Part shown: piece by piece, positions 26,218-37,000 of the stretch
How positions within the stretch are numbered: position 1 is the first letter of the stretch
Layout of the letters: every line of letters starts with the position of its first letter
From: Inmirania thermothiophila
Lineage (GTDB): Bacteria; Pseudomonadota; Gammaproteobacteria; DSM-100275
NCBI RefSeq assembly: GCF_003751635.1
Contig: NZ_RJVI01000002.1
Coordinates: 793,986 to 857,985, forward strand
DNA: 64,000 nucleotides
Direction of reading: 5' to 3'
Notes under the pieces: generated by a model
The model's input: only the letters and a program-made list of their open reading frames with translations
What the model was told of the DNA's origin: nothing
Databases searched by the model: none
Position numbers and translations under genes: made by a program

Positions 26218-26960
26218 GCGAGCACCTGTTCCTGTCCGACCTCCACCTCGACCCGGCCCGCCCCGGCATCACCGACGCCTTCCTCGACTTCCTCGCCCAG
26301 CGCGCGCCCCGCGCCGAGGCCGTCTACATCCTCGGCGACCTCTTCGAGGTCTGGATCGGCGACGACGACCCGAGCCCGCTGGCGCGCACCGTGGCCGGCC
26401 AGCTCCACGCGCTCGCCGCAGCCGGCGTGCGCGTCCACCTGCTGCGCGGCAACCGCGACTTCCTCATCGGCGAGACCTTCGCCGTGGAGGCCGGCCTGAC
26501 GCTGCTCGAGGACCCCACCGCCCTCGAGCTGCACGGGGTGCGCACCGTGCTCAGCCACGGCGATGCGCTGTGCACCGACGACGTCGAATACCAGGCCTTC
26601 CGCGCGAAGGTGCGCGAGCCCGCCTGGCAGGCCGCCTTCCTCGCCCAGCCCCTCGCCGTGCGGGCGCGCGCCGCCCGCGAGCTGCGCGAGGCCAGCCGCC
26701 GCCGCTCGCGCGAGAAGCCCGAGGCGATCATGGACGTGAACCCGGCCGCGGTGCGCGAGCTCATGGCGCGGCAGCGGGCGCAGCGGCTCATCCACGGCCA
26801 CACCCACCGCCCCGGACGCCACCGGCTCGCCCTCCCCGGCGGGCAGGGCGAGCGGCTGGTGCTCGGGGCCTGGGACGAGGCCGGCGGCATCCTCGTCCGC
26901 GTGGACGCCGCAGGTGCCGCCCTCGAGCGCTTCCGCGCCCGCGCCGCCGCCTTCGCCTGA
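26214..26960 (+). CDS. lpxH: UDP-2,3-diacylglucosamine pyrophosphatase LpxH
   Basis: LpxH removes UMP from UDP-diacylglucosamine in lipid A synthesis, so the cell has lipopolysaccharide. The 248-residue product starts with TTG (26214) that overlaps the cyclophilin stop as TTGA; no ATG lies near the conserved N-terminus. Metal-site motifs are complete: [40 protein letters not shown] and HGHTHRPG. Length fits the family (240). The unusual start suggests translational coupling. Confidence 0.95.
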   Translation: MSEHLFLSDLHLDPARPGITDAFLDFLAQRAPRAEAVYILGDLFEVWIGDDDPSPLARTVAGQLHALAAAGVRVHLLRGNRDFLIGETFAVEAGLTLLEDPTALELHGVRTVLSHGDALCTDDVEYQAFRAKVREPAWQAAFLAQPLAVRARAARELREASRRRSREKPEAIMDVNPAAVRELMARQRAQRLIHGHTHRPGRHRLALPGGQGERLVLGAWDEAGGILVRVDAAGAALERFRARAAAFA

Positions 26961-26977
26961 AGGGGGTCGCGCCTCAG
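26957..26977. terminator. Hairpin spanning two convergent stop codons
   Basis: CTGA(A)GG pairs with CCTCAG, a 6-bp stem with one bulged A and an 8-base loop; both strands contribute their TGA stop. It may end transcription of lpxH and of the glycerate kinase gene. There is no T-tract. Confidence 0.3.
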
Positions 26978-28218
26978 CGGCGCAGCCCGATCACGAGATC
27001 CATGACGTTGGTGCCGGTGGGTCCGGTGCGGATGAGGTCGCCGGCCGCCTCGAGGAAGGTGCCGGCGTCCGCCCGCGCCAGGGCCTCGTCGGGATCGAGC
27101 CCCGCGGCCCGCCCCCGCTCGATGGTGCCGCTGTCCACGAGGGCGCCGGCATCCCCGCCCGGGCCGTCGCTGCCGTCGGTGCCGGCGGCGAGCAGCCAGG
27201 CCGCGCCGTGGCCGGCGAGCTCCTCCGCCGCGGCGAGGGCCAGGGTCTGGCTGCGCCCGCCACGGCCCGGGTGCTCGGGCAGGCGCACCGTGGTCTCCCC
27301 GCCCCAGATGTGGACCGTCCCCGGCGCCTCCTCCAGCAGGGCGCGGGCGCAGGCGCGCCCGGCCTCCGCCGCATCCCCGCCGAGGAAGGTGCGGTGGCGG
27401 CTGACCTCGTAGCCGAGCTCCACCGCGCGCGCCGCCGCCGCGGTCTTCGCCTCCTGCAGCGAGCCCACCACGTGGCACTCCACCCGGCGCAGGTTGCCGT
27501 TGCCGGGCGGGGCGGTGTTGCGGGCCGCCAGCGCCTGGAGCCAGTCCGGCAGCTCCAGGTCCGAGATGTCGCCGCCGCGCCGGTCCGCCACCAGGAGGCC
27601 GGAGCCGATCACCGCCGGATCGTCGTCGGGTACGTCCGAGATGAGCAGACAGAGCACCGGGCGCCCCCGCAGGTGGGCCGCCAGCCGGCCGGCCTTGATC
27701 GCGGAGATGGCCTTGCGCACGCGGTTCATCTGCGTGATGTCGAGCCCGCTCGCCAGCAGCCAGCGGTTGGCCCGCTCGAGCTCAGCGGGCGCCACGCCCG
27801 GCGGCAGCACCTCCACCAGGGCCGAGGCCCCGCCCGAGATCAGGAACAGGAACCGGGCCTCGTCCGGGGCCTCCTCCAGGAAGCGCACCAGGCGCGCCCC
27901 TGCGGCGAGGCTCGCCGGCCCCGGCAGCGGATGATCGGCCTCGAGGCACTCGATGCCCGGCTCGGCGCAGAGGGCGGGGTCGAGGTGGCCGTGCTTGGTG
28001 ATCACGAGCCCCCGCAGGATGCGGGGCCCGAGCGCGTCCAGCGCCCCGCGGGCCATGGCGGCCGCGGCCTTGCCGATGGCGACCAGGTGGACGGGGCCGG
28101 ACGGCGGGCACTCGTCCAGGAACTCGGCCACCCGCGCCCGCCCCTCCACCGCCTCGATGGCGGCGCGGTAGATGGCCAGGAGGTCGGATCTCGGTCCGGA
28201 TGGGCCGTCTTCGGTCAT
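26974..28218 (-). CDS. Glycerate 2-kinase (MOFRL/DUF4147 family)
   Basis: Members of this family phosphorylate D-glycerate to 2-phosphoglycerate; older annotations call them hydroxypyruvate reductase (TtuD). The 414-residue protein has the N-terminal DUF4147 domain (LVAIGKAAAAMARGAL, ITKHGHLD, EADHPLP, FLISGGASAL) and the C-terminal MOFRL domain (WGGETTVRLP, GRGGRSQTLAL, AAGTDGSDGPGGDAGALVD). The DGSDGP motif is diagnostic. The gene stands alone between lpxH (convergent) and the sensor kinase. Confidence 0.92.
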   Translation of the reverse strand: MTEDGPSGPRSDLLAIYRAAIEAVEGRARVAEFLDECPPSGPVHLVAIGKAAAAMARGALDALGPRILRGLVITKHGHLDPALCAEPGIECLEADHPLPGPASLAAGARLVRFLEEAPDEARFLFLISGGASALVEVLPPGVAPAELERANRWLLASGLDITQMNRVRKAISAIKAGRLAAHLRGRPVLCLLISDVPDDDPAVIGSGLLVADRRGGDISDLELPDWLQALAARNTAPPGNGNLRRVECHVVGSLQEAKTAAAARAVELGYEVSRHRTFLGGDAAEAGRACARALLEEAPGTVHIWGGETTVRLPEHPGRGGRSQTLALAAAEELAGHGAAWLLAAGTDGSDGPGGDAGALVDSGTIERGRAAGLDPDEALARADAGTFLEAAGDLIRTGPTGTNVMDLVIGLRR

Positions 28219-28287
28219 CGTCCTCGGGCGATGCGAGGGAGCCGCAGGGCAAGATAGCAGAAGCGCGGGGCCGCCACCAAGCGCTCC

Positions 28288-30564
<2,277 letters not shown>

Positions 30565-30573
30565 CCCGCCTCC

Positions 30574-31404
30574 TCACAGGAAGAGGTTGGCGCTGCGGTT
30601 GAGGGCGTCGATCTCCCGCAGGCAGGCGAGCGCCTCCTGCTCGCCGAGCCCGAGCCGCCGCCAGGCCGCCTCGTCCGGCGCCGGGACCCGGTCGCAGCCC
30701 CCGTTGCCGATCTCGAGGGCCCGCGTCATGGCATCGGCGACGTGCACCACCGCCGCCTCCGGGGCGTCACCGGGAGCGTGGTGGCCCGCCACCGCGGCCA
30801 CGATCACCGGCGGCAGCCGCCAGTGCTCCGCCACCCGCCGCCCCACCTCGGCGTGGTCGATGCCGAGCACCTCCCGCTCGGCCTCGATGAAGGGCAGATC
30901 GGCCTCCGCGCAGCGCCGCACGACGCGGCGGTAGAGCGGCTCGAAGAGGGTGTCCAGGACGAGCTTGCCGATGTCGTGCAGCAGCCCCGCGGTGAAGGCG
31001 GTCTCCCGCTCCAGGCCGACGCGGCGCCCGAGCACCTGGCTCGCCACGCCGACGCCGATGGCGTGCTGCCAGAGCCCGACGCGGTCCAGGGCGCCACCGG
31101 CCTCCGGCGGGAAGAGTCCGATGATGCCGGCGGTGGTGACGACGTTGCGGATGGTGTGGGTGCCGAGCAGCACCGTGGCCTCGTGGATGGAGGTGATCTC
31201 CCGCGGCATCCCGTAGAAGGGCGAGTTGGCCACCCGGAGCACGCGCGCCGCCAGGGCCTGGTCCTGCGAGAGCTTGTGCTCGATGGCGGCGAAGTCGGCG
31301 TCGTCGCGGTCGAGCAGCCGCAGCACCTCCTGCACCACCAGCGACAGCGAGGGCAGCCGCTGCACCCCCTGCTCGAGCTCCTCGAGGATGACGCCCGTCT
31401 TCAC
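30574..31404 (-). CDS. HDOD domain protein
   Basis: HDOD proteins are HD-related output modules without a complete metal site, found in signal transduction. The 276-residue protein has the diagnostic LPSLSLVVQEVLRLLDRDD start, QDQALAARVLRVANSPFYG and AFTAGLLHDIGKLVLDTLF; here the HD pair is retained in LLHDIGK, and a GHHAPGDAP motif follows. It overlaps the upstream small gene by four bases (ATGA) and ends 9 bases before the kinase gene, so it belongs to the same operon. Confidence 0.93.
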   Translation of the reverse strand: MKTGVILEELEQGVQRLPSLSLVVQEVLRLLDRDDADFAAIEHKLSQDQALAARVLRVANSPFYGMPREITSIHEATVLLGTHTIRNVVTTAGIIGLFPPEAGGALDRVGLWQHAIGVGVASQVLGRRVGLERETAFTAGLLHDIGKLVLDTLFEPLYRRVVRRCAEADLPFIEAEREVLGIDHAEVGRRVAEHWRLPPVIVAAVAGHHAPGDAPEAAVVHVADAMTRALEIGNGGCDRVPAPDEAAWRRLGLGEQEALACLREIDALNRSANLFL

Positions 31405-31721
31405 CGCAGCCTCTCCTGCCGGTAGGCGAGCACCGCCCGGCGCAGCTCGCCGGCCGCCCCGTCCTCGGGCAGGCCGCGGAAGAGATGGGCCACCCGCTCC
31501 GCCACCGCCTCGCGCCGGGCCGCGAGCCCGGCCTCGTCGAGCTCCGCCTCCACGTAGATGGAGACCGCGCGCACGCCGCGGCGGGCGAGCCCCTCGATCA
31601 CGTCGCGGCCGAGGAAGGCCCCGGCCCCCAGCAGGCAGCGGCCCTCGTCGTCGAGGACTTCGGCGGCGAGCTCGGCCCCCTCCGGGACCTCCTCCAGCGG
31701 CACCTGCCGAACGTCGCGCAT
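31401..31721 (-). CDS. Small protein of a signalling operon
   Basis: The 106-residue product opens MRDVRQVPLEEVPEGAELAA and continues with DDEGRCLLGAGAFLGRDVIEGL and RRGVRAVSIYVEAE. This pattern resembles the beta-rich module that often precedes HD-GYP domains (a resemblance from memory, not a search). The remainder is helical. I chose the ATG at 31721 because it directly follows the REC-PAS stop (TGA, four bases, ATG); longer frames run into that gene. It overlaps the HDOD gene by four bases. Confidence 0.75.
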   Translation of the reverse strand: MRDVRQVPLEEVPEGAELAAEVLDDEGRCLLGAGAFLGRDVIEGLARRGVRAVSIYVEAELDEAGLAARREAVAERVAHLFRGLPEDGAAGELRRAVLAYRQERLR

Positions 31722-31725
31722 CCGC

Positions 31726-32559
31726 TCAGTCCTCCCCGCCCAGCAGCACCAGCACCACTCCGCGCGGGGCCTCCGGCGGCCCCATGGGGCTGGCCACGAG
31801 ACGGGAGCCGTCGGCGAGCACCGCCGTCCCCCGCCGATCGGCGACGAAGTCCCGGTAGAGCTCGGCCGCCTCCGCCGGCAGCACCGCCTCGGCCGGCAGG
31901 CCGACGAGCACACCGCCCGGGGCCAGATGCTCCATCGCCGCCTGGTTGGCGACCACCACCGCACCCTCGTCGTCGATGCCCACGACCCCCACCGGCAGGT
32001 GCTCGAGCACCTCCTGGGCGATGCGCAGCGAGCGGATGTTGACGGCGAGCTCCCGCGTCTTGCGCTCGACCCGCTCCTCGAGCTCCTCGTTGATGCGGCG
32101 CAGCTCCTCGTTGGCGGCCCGCAGCTCCCGGGCCAGACGGGCGTTCTCCGCCGCCATCTCGTACTGGCGGAAGGCCTCGGCGATATTGCGCCGCAGCAAC
32201 TCGTCGTCCCAGGGCTTGGTGAGGAACTTGTACACCGCCCCGCGGTTGATGGCCTCCGTGACCGCCTCGAGCTCGGTGTAGCCGGAAAGCACGATGCGCA
32301 CGGTGTCGGGATGGCGCTCCCGGACCTCGCTCAGGAACTGCACCCCGCTCATCTCCGGCATCCGCTGATCGGAGACGATCACCCCCACGGGCTCGCGCTC
32401 AAGCCAGCCGAGGGCCTCGCGCGGGCTGGTGGTGGCGAGGATGCGGTAGCCGTCGCGCCGGAAGACGCGACGCAGCGCGCGCAGGATGTTCTCCTCGTCG
32501 TCGACGAGCAGCAGCGTCCGCGTCGTCCCGCCCTGCGGGGATCCCTCCGGCCGATCCAT
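31726..32559 (-). CDS. Response regulator with REC, coiled coil and PAS
   Basis: The 277-residue protein has an N-terminal receiver domain (LLLVDDEENILRALRR, phospho-acceptor aspartate in VIVSDQRMPEMSG, LSGYTE, and lysine in YKFLTKPW), a charged coiled coil (about residues 135-180) and a C-terminal PAS-like domain (EHLPVGVVGIDDEGAVVVANQ). There is no DNA-binding or enzymatic output, so it likely works by protein contact. It is the first gene of the operon REC-PAS, small protein, HDOD, histidine kinase. It starts 61 bases downstream of metZ. Confidence 0.92.
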   Translation of the reverse strand: MDRPEGSPQGGTTRTLLLVDDEENILRALRRVFRRDGYRILATTSPREALGWLEREPVGVIVSDQRMPEMSGVQFLSEVRERHPDTVRIVLSGYTELEAVTEAINRGAVYKFLTKPWDDELLRRNIAEAFRQYEMAAENARLARELRAANEELRRINEELEERVERKTRELAVNIRSLRIAQEVLEHLPVGVVGIDDEGAVVVANQAAMEHLAPGGVLVGLPAEAVLPAEAAELYRDFVADRRGTAVLADGSRLVASPMGPPEAPRGVVLVLLGGED

Positions 32560-32620
32560 GCCCCCTCCCGACGGATGCCTGATTCCCGAGGGAATGATAG
32601 CAGCCGCGGGCGCCGCGCCG

Positions 32621-33817
32621 TCAGCGACCCCGCGCCGCGGCGAGCCCCCGCGCCAGGTCGGCCTCGATGTCGGCGGGGTCCTCGAGGCCCACCGAGATCC
32701 GGATCAGACCCTCCGTGATCCCCGCCTCGGCCCGCTGCTCGGGGCTGAGGCGCCCGTGGGTGGTGCTCGCGGGGTGGGTGATGGTGCTCTTGGCATCGCC
32801 CAGGTTGGCGGTGATGGAGAGCAGCCGCGTGGCGTCGATGAGCCGCCAGGCGGCCTCGCGCCCGCCCTCCACCTCGAAGCTGACGATGCCGCCGAAGGCG
32901 CGCATCTGCCGCGCGGCGAGCGCATGCCCCGGGTGCTCCTCGAGGCCGGGATAGAAGACCCGCCGCACCTCCGGCCGGCGCCGCAGCCAGGCGGCGATGC
33001 GGGCGGCGGCGGCGCTGTGGGCCTGCATGCGCAGCGACAGCGTCTCCAGCCCCTTCAGGAAGACCCAGGCGTTGAACGGGCTCATGGCCGGGCCCGCGGT
33101 GCGCAGGAAGCCGAAGATCTCCTTGCCCACCAGCGCCTCCGGCCCCACCACGGCGCCGCCGACACAGCGCCCCTGCCCGTCCAGGTACTTGGTGGCCGAG
33201 TGCACGACCAGGTCCGCCCCCAGCGCCAGCGGGCGCTGCAGGGCCGGCGTGGCGAGCACGTTGTCCACCACCAGGAGCGCCCCGTGCGCGTGCGCGATCG
33301 CCGCCAGGGCGGCGATGTCGGCGATCTCCAGCAGCGGGTTGGTGGGCGTCTCCACCAGCAGCAGGCGCGTCTGCGGGCGCATCGCCGCGGCCCAGGCCGA
33401 CGGGTCCGTGACCGGGACGAAGTCCACCGCGACCCCGAAGCGGACGAGGTAGTTGGCGAGCAGCGAGGTGGTGGTGCCGAAGAGACCCCGCGCCGCCAGC
33501 ACGTGGTCGCCGGCGCGCAGCAGCGCCATGCACACGCTGAGGATCGCGGCCATGCCCGAGGCGGTGGCCAGCGCCCGCTCGCCCCCTTCCAGCGCGGCGA
33601 GGCGCTCCTCGAAGGCGCGCACGGTGGGATTGGTGAAGCGGGAGTAGACGTTGCCCGGGGCCTCGCCGGCGAAGCGCGCCGCCGCCTCCGCCGCCGAGGC
33701 GAAGCAGAAGCTCGACGAGGTGAAGATGGGCTCGGCCTGCTCGCCCTCGCCGCTGCGCCGGTGGCCGGCGCGCACCGCCCGGGTGGCGAAGCCCGCGTGC
33801 TCGAGGATGTCGTCCAT
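32621..33817 (-). CDS. metZ: O-succinylhomoserine sulfhydrylase MetZ
   Basis: MetZ makes homocysteine directly from O-succinylhomoserine and sulfide. The 398-residue PLP enzyme of the Cys/Met metabolism family has NVYSRFTNPTVRAFEERLAALEGGE, VETPTNPLLEIADI, DNVLATPALQRPL and the PLP-lysine motif VVHSATKYLDGQG, with ITEGLIRISVGLED at the end. The ATG at 33817 follows a GGGAGGG site; the open frame upstream crosses a terminator and a riboswitch and is rejected. Expression is predicted to be shut off by S-adenosylmethionine through the leader at 33878-33973. Confidence 0.93.
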   Translation of the reverse strand: MDDILEHAGFATRAVRAGHRRSGEGEQAEPIFTSSSFCFASAAEAAARFAGEAPGNVYSRFTNPTVRAFEERLAALEGGERALATASGMAAILSVCMALLRAGDHVLAARGLFGTTTSLLANYLVRFGVAVDFVPVTDPSAWAAAMRPQTRLLLVETPTNPLLEIADIAALAAIAHAHGALLVVDNVLATPALQRPLALGADLVVHSATKYLDGQGRCVGGAVVGPEALVGKEIFGFLRTAGPAMSPFNAWVFLKGLETLSLRMQAHSAAAARIAAWLRRRPEVRRVFYPGLEEHPGHALAARQMRAFGGIVSFEVEGGREAAWRLIDATRLLSITANLGDAKSTITHPASTTHGRLSPEQRAEAGITEGLIRISVGLEDPADIEADLARGLAAARGR

Positions 33818-33877
33818 CGGCCCTCCCGTGGGACGTCGCGCGTCCCCTCCCCGGTCCAGCGAGCGGGCCTCGGAACG

Positions 33878-33911
33878 AAAAAACCCGCTTCGCGCACGCG
33901 CCAAAGCGGGG
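33878..33911 (-). terminator. Intrinsic terminator in the metZ leader
   Basis: CCCGCTT (33910-33904) pairs with AAGCGGG (33890-33884), and the inner GC-rich bases can extend the hairpin. It is followed directly by six T residues (33883-33878) on the minus strand. It lies between the SAM-II aptamer and metZ, so it is an attenuator and not an operon end. Confidence 0.88.
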
Positions 33912-33920
33912 TCCTCGCCT

Positions 33921-33973
33921 CGCTTTAGCTGCATTTGTAACGCGCCCGCAAGCTGAGCATCAAATCGGCGCGA
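33921..33973 (-). promoter_or_regulatory. SAM-II riboswitch controlling metZ
   Basis: On the minus strand this segment reads TCGCGCCGATTTG, then a CAGCTTGCGGGCGCG block, then TTACAAATGCAGCTAAAGCG. The order and spacing match the SAM-II (metA) aptamer as I know it: a GCGC P1 stem, the GAUUU loop and the conserved AAAUGNAGCUAAA 3-prime strand that makes the pseudoknot. SAM-II riboswitches sense S-adenosylmethionine and precede methionine genes in proteobacteria. The 3-prime GCTAAAGCG can instead pair with CGCTTTGGC (33908-33900) of the terminator, giving a simple on/off switch. Confidence 0.88.
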
Positions 33974-33980
33974 AGTGTGG

Positions 33981-34009
33981 AGGTTAGGCGCCGAAACCCG
34001 CCCTGTCAA
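33981..34009 (-). promoter_or_regulatory. metZ: metZ promoter
   Basis: A perfect -35 TTGACA (34009-34004) and a -10 TAACCT (33986-33981, 3 of 6 to consensus) are 17 bases apart. Transcription would begin about ten bases before the SAM-II aptamer, the geometry expected for a riboswitch-controlled transcript. Confidence 0.7.
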
Positions 34010-34050
34010 CGGGGGTATGCCGTCGCGGCACGGCGCTTCGGCTCCCCGAA

Positions 34051-37000
34051 CTAGACCCCGCCCCGCCGGCGCCCGGTCCGACCCCAGGCGATGCCCTCGC
34101 GCACCGCGGCGAGCAGCGCCGCCTCCTCCCACGGCTTGTCGAAGACGCGATGGACGCCGGCGCGGTTGACCGCATCGGCGAGCGTCTCGCGATCGGCCCG
34201 GGCGCTCAGCAGGATCCGGTAGGTGCCGGGATAGAGCCCGCGCACGCGGGCCAGCAGATCGACCCCGCTCATGCCGGGCAGATCCTGGTCGCTCACCACC
34301 ACCGCCACCTGCTCGGCGGCGAGGATCGCCAGCGCCTCGGCCGCATCACCCGCCTCGTGCACGGACACCCCGAGCGGGGCGAGCGCCCGGGCGAGCGCGC
34401 GGCGCACCCCCGCCTCGTCGTCCACCACCAGCACCCCGCCCTGCCCCTCGCCCCCGGGATCCCATCGCACCCCCGCCGCCAGGTAGCCGCGCAGCCGCCC
34501 CAGCGGCATCGGCCGCGCGAAGTAGAAGCCCTGCACCTCGTCGCAGCCCGCCCGCCACAGCCAGCGCACCTGCGCCTCGCGCTCCGCCCCCTCGGCGACC
34601 ACGCGAAGGCCCAGGGAGCGGCCGAGGGCGATCACGGTGCGCATCACCGCCGCATCGCGCGGCGCCTCCACCACCGAGGCGACGAAGGTGCGATCGGCCT
34701 TGAGGACCCGGATGGGCAGCTCCCGCACCAGCGCCAGGTTCGAGTGGCCGATGCCGAAGTCGTCGATGGCCACCGCAACGCCCAGCTCCGCCAGCGCCCC
34801 GATCACGGCGCGCGCCCGCGCCGGGTCCTCCGCCACCGCCGTCTCCGTCAGCTCCAGCTCCAGCGCCTGCGGGGGGAGCCCCGTCTCGGCGAGCACCGCG
34901 CGCACACCCGCCACCAGGTCGGGGTCGTCGAGCTGGTGCGCCGAGACGTTGACGCCCACGCGCACGTCGTACCCCTCGGCACGCCACGCCGCGGCGTCGC
35001 TGCAGGCCCGGCGCAGCACCCAGCGGCCGAGGTCGCCGATCAGCCCGCACGCCTCGGCGAGCGGCACGAACTCCGCCGGCGGCACCAGCCCGTGGCCCGC
35101 GCGCGGCCAGCGCACCAGCGCCTCGGCCGCCACCACCCGCCCCGTGGCCAGCTCCACCCGCGGTTGGTAGTGCAGCTCGAGGGCGTCGGCCTCGATGACC
35201 GCGGCCAGGGCGCGCTCCAGGGCGCGCCGCCGCTGCAGCCGCTCGGTGAGCTCGCCGCGGTAGAAGACCACCCGCTCGCCGCCGGCACCGCCGGCCTCGT
35301 GCATGGCCGCATCGGCCGCCCGCAGCAGCGCCTCCGCGTCCCCGCCATGGCCGGGGAAGAGGGCCACGCCCATGCGCACCCCGAGGCGCACCGGCTCGCC
35401 GCCCACCTCGAAAGTGCGTGCGAAGACCGCCTCGATCCGGCCCACCAGGGCCACGGCGTCGTCCGGGGCCGCGATCCCCTCCAGCACCACCACGAAGTGG
35501 TCGCCGCCGAAGCGCGCCACGGTGTCGCCGCTGCGCACCGCCGCCCGCAGCCCCCGCGCCACCGCCTGCAGCAGGGCGTCGCCCGCGGCGTGGCCGTGCA
35601 GCTCGTTGACCTCCCGGAAACGCTCGAGGTCGACGTAGACCACCGCAACCCCGGTGCCCGTGCGCGCGGCACGATCCAGGGCGTGCACCAGCCGGTCCTC
35701 CAGCGCCGCCCGGTTGGGCAGCCCGGTCAGCTCGTCGGTGAGGGCCCGCCGCTCCAGCGCCTCCTGGTAGCGGACGAGATCGGTCAGATCCGAGACCACG
35801 GCGACGTGGTGCGAGACCCGCCCCGCCGCATCCCGCATCGGCGCAACCCGCACCCGGGCCCACCGCGCCCCGTCGTCACGACGCAGCCGCACCACCACCT
35901 CGCAGGGCTCGCCCGCCGCCACCGCCCGCCGCAGCGCCGCCCGCGCCCGCTCGTCGCCGCCCAGCGTCTCGTAGAGCTCGGCCGCCGGCCGCCCCACGGC
36001 CGCCGCCGCCTCCCGTCCCGCGAACCGCTCGAAGGCGGGGTTGACGTAGACCACCGGGAGCGCCGGATCGTCCGCGGCCGCGATGAGCACCCCGTCGCCG
36101 ATGCTGCCCATGGCGTGGCCCATGAGCTCCAGGTGCCCGCGGGCCGCCTCGTGGGCCGCACGCAGCCGGTGCCCCTGGATGCCGTAGGCCACGTCCGCCG
36201 CCAGCCGGCGCAGCAGGTCCCGCTCCTCCTGGCCCGGCGTGCCCGCCTCGCGCCCGTGCAGCCCCAGCACGCCGAGGACGCCGGTCACGGTCCCGTCCTC
36301 GGCAAGCGGCAGGAAGGCGGCGAAGCGCAGACCCGCCCGGCGCGCCCCCTCGGCCCAGGGACCGGCGACCGCGCCCAGGTCCTCCACAAAGACCGCCTCG
36401 CCCCGCATCGCCGCCCGCCAGGGCAGATCCTCCCCCTCCGCACCCAGCAGGCCGAGGTCCAGCGCCTCCTCCTCGCCGGCGGCGGCGAGGAGGACGAGCC
36501 CCGGCGCGTCGTCGCGCCGCACCGCGACCCAGGCGAGGGCGTAGGCCCCCACCCCGACCAGCTCCGCGCACACGTCCCGCGCAAGCGCCGGCTCGTCACG
36601 GCTGCGAAGCAGCGCCTCGTTGCACGCCGTGAGCAGCCCAAGGCTCCGGTTGAGCCGGGCGAGACGCGCCTCGCGCACCCGCTCCTCGGTGACGTCCACG
36701 AGGACCCCGGCCATCCCGTCCGGGACCGGGACCGCGCGCTCGCGCACGTGGCGGACCTCCCCGTCCGGCCCGATCACGCGGTATTCGCTCGCGAACGCTC
36801 CGCCGCCGGCGCGGGCGCGGGCGACCCGCTCGCGGTCCTCGCCGTGGACGCGGGCGAGCGGCGGCGCCCCCTCGCCCGGGGCCGCAGGCCCGAGGATGCG
36901 CAGCGCCCCCGGAGAAAGCTCGATCCGCCCGCCCTGCACCCGCCAGCTCCCCGTGCCTCCCTCGCCCTCGGCGGCGCCCACCGCGGCGAGCCCCGCCTGC

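Noticed and set aside
33818-34132. Upstream extension of metZ to a start at 34132
   Set aside because: It would place the promoter, the SAM-II aptamer and a terminator inside the coding region; homology begins at 33817.
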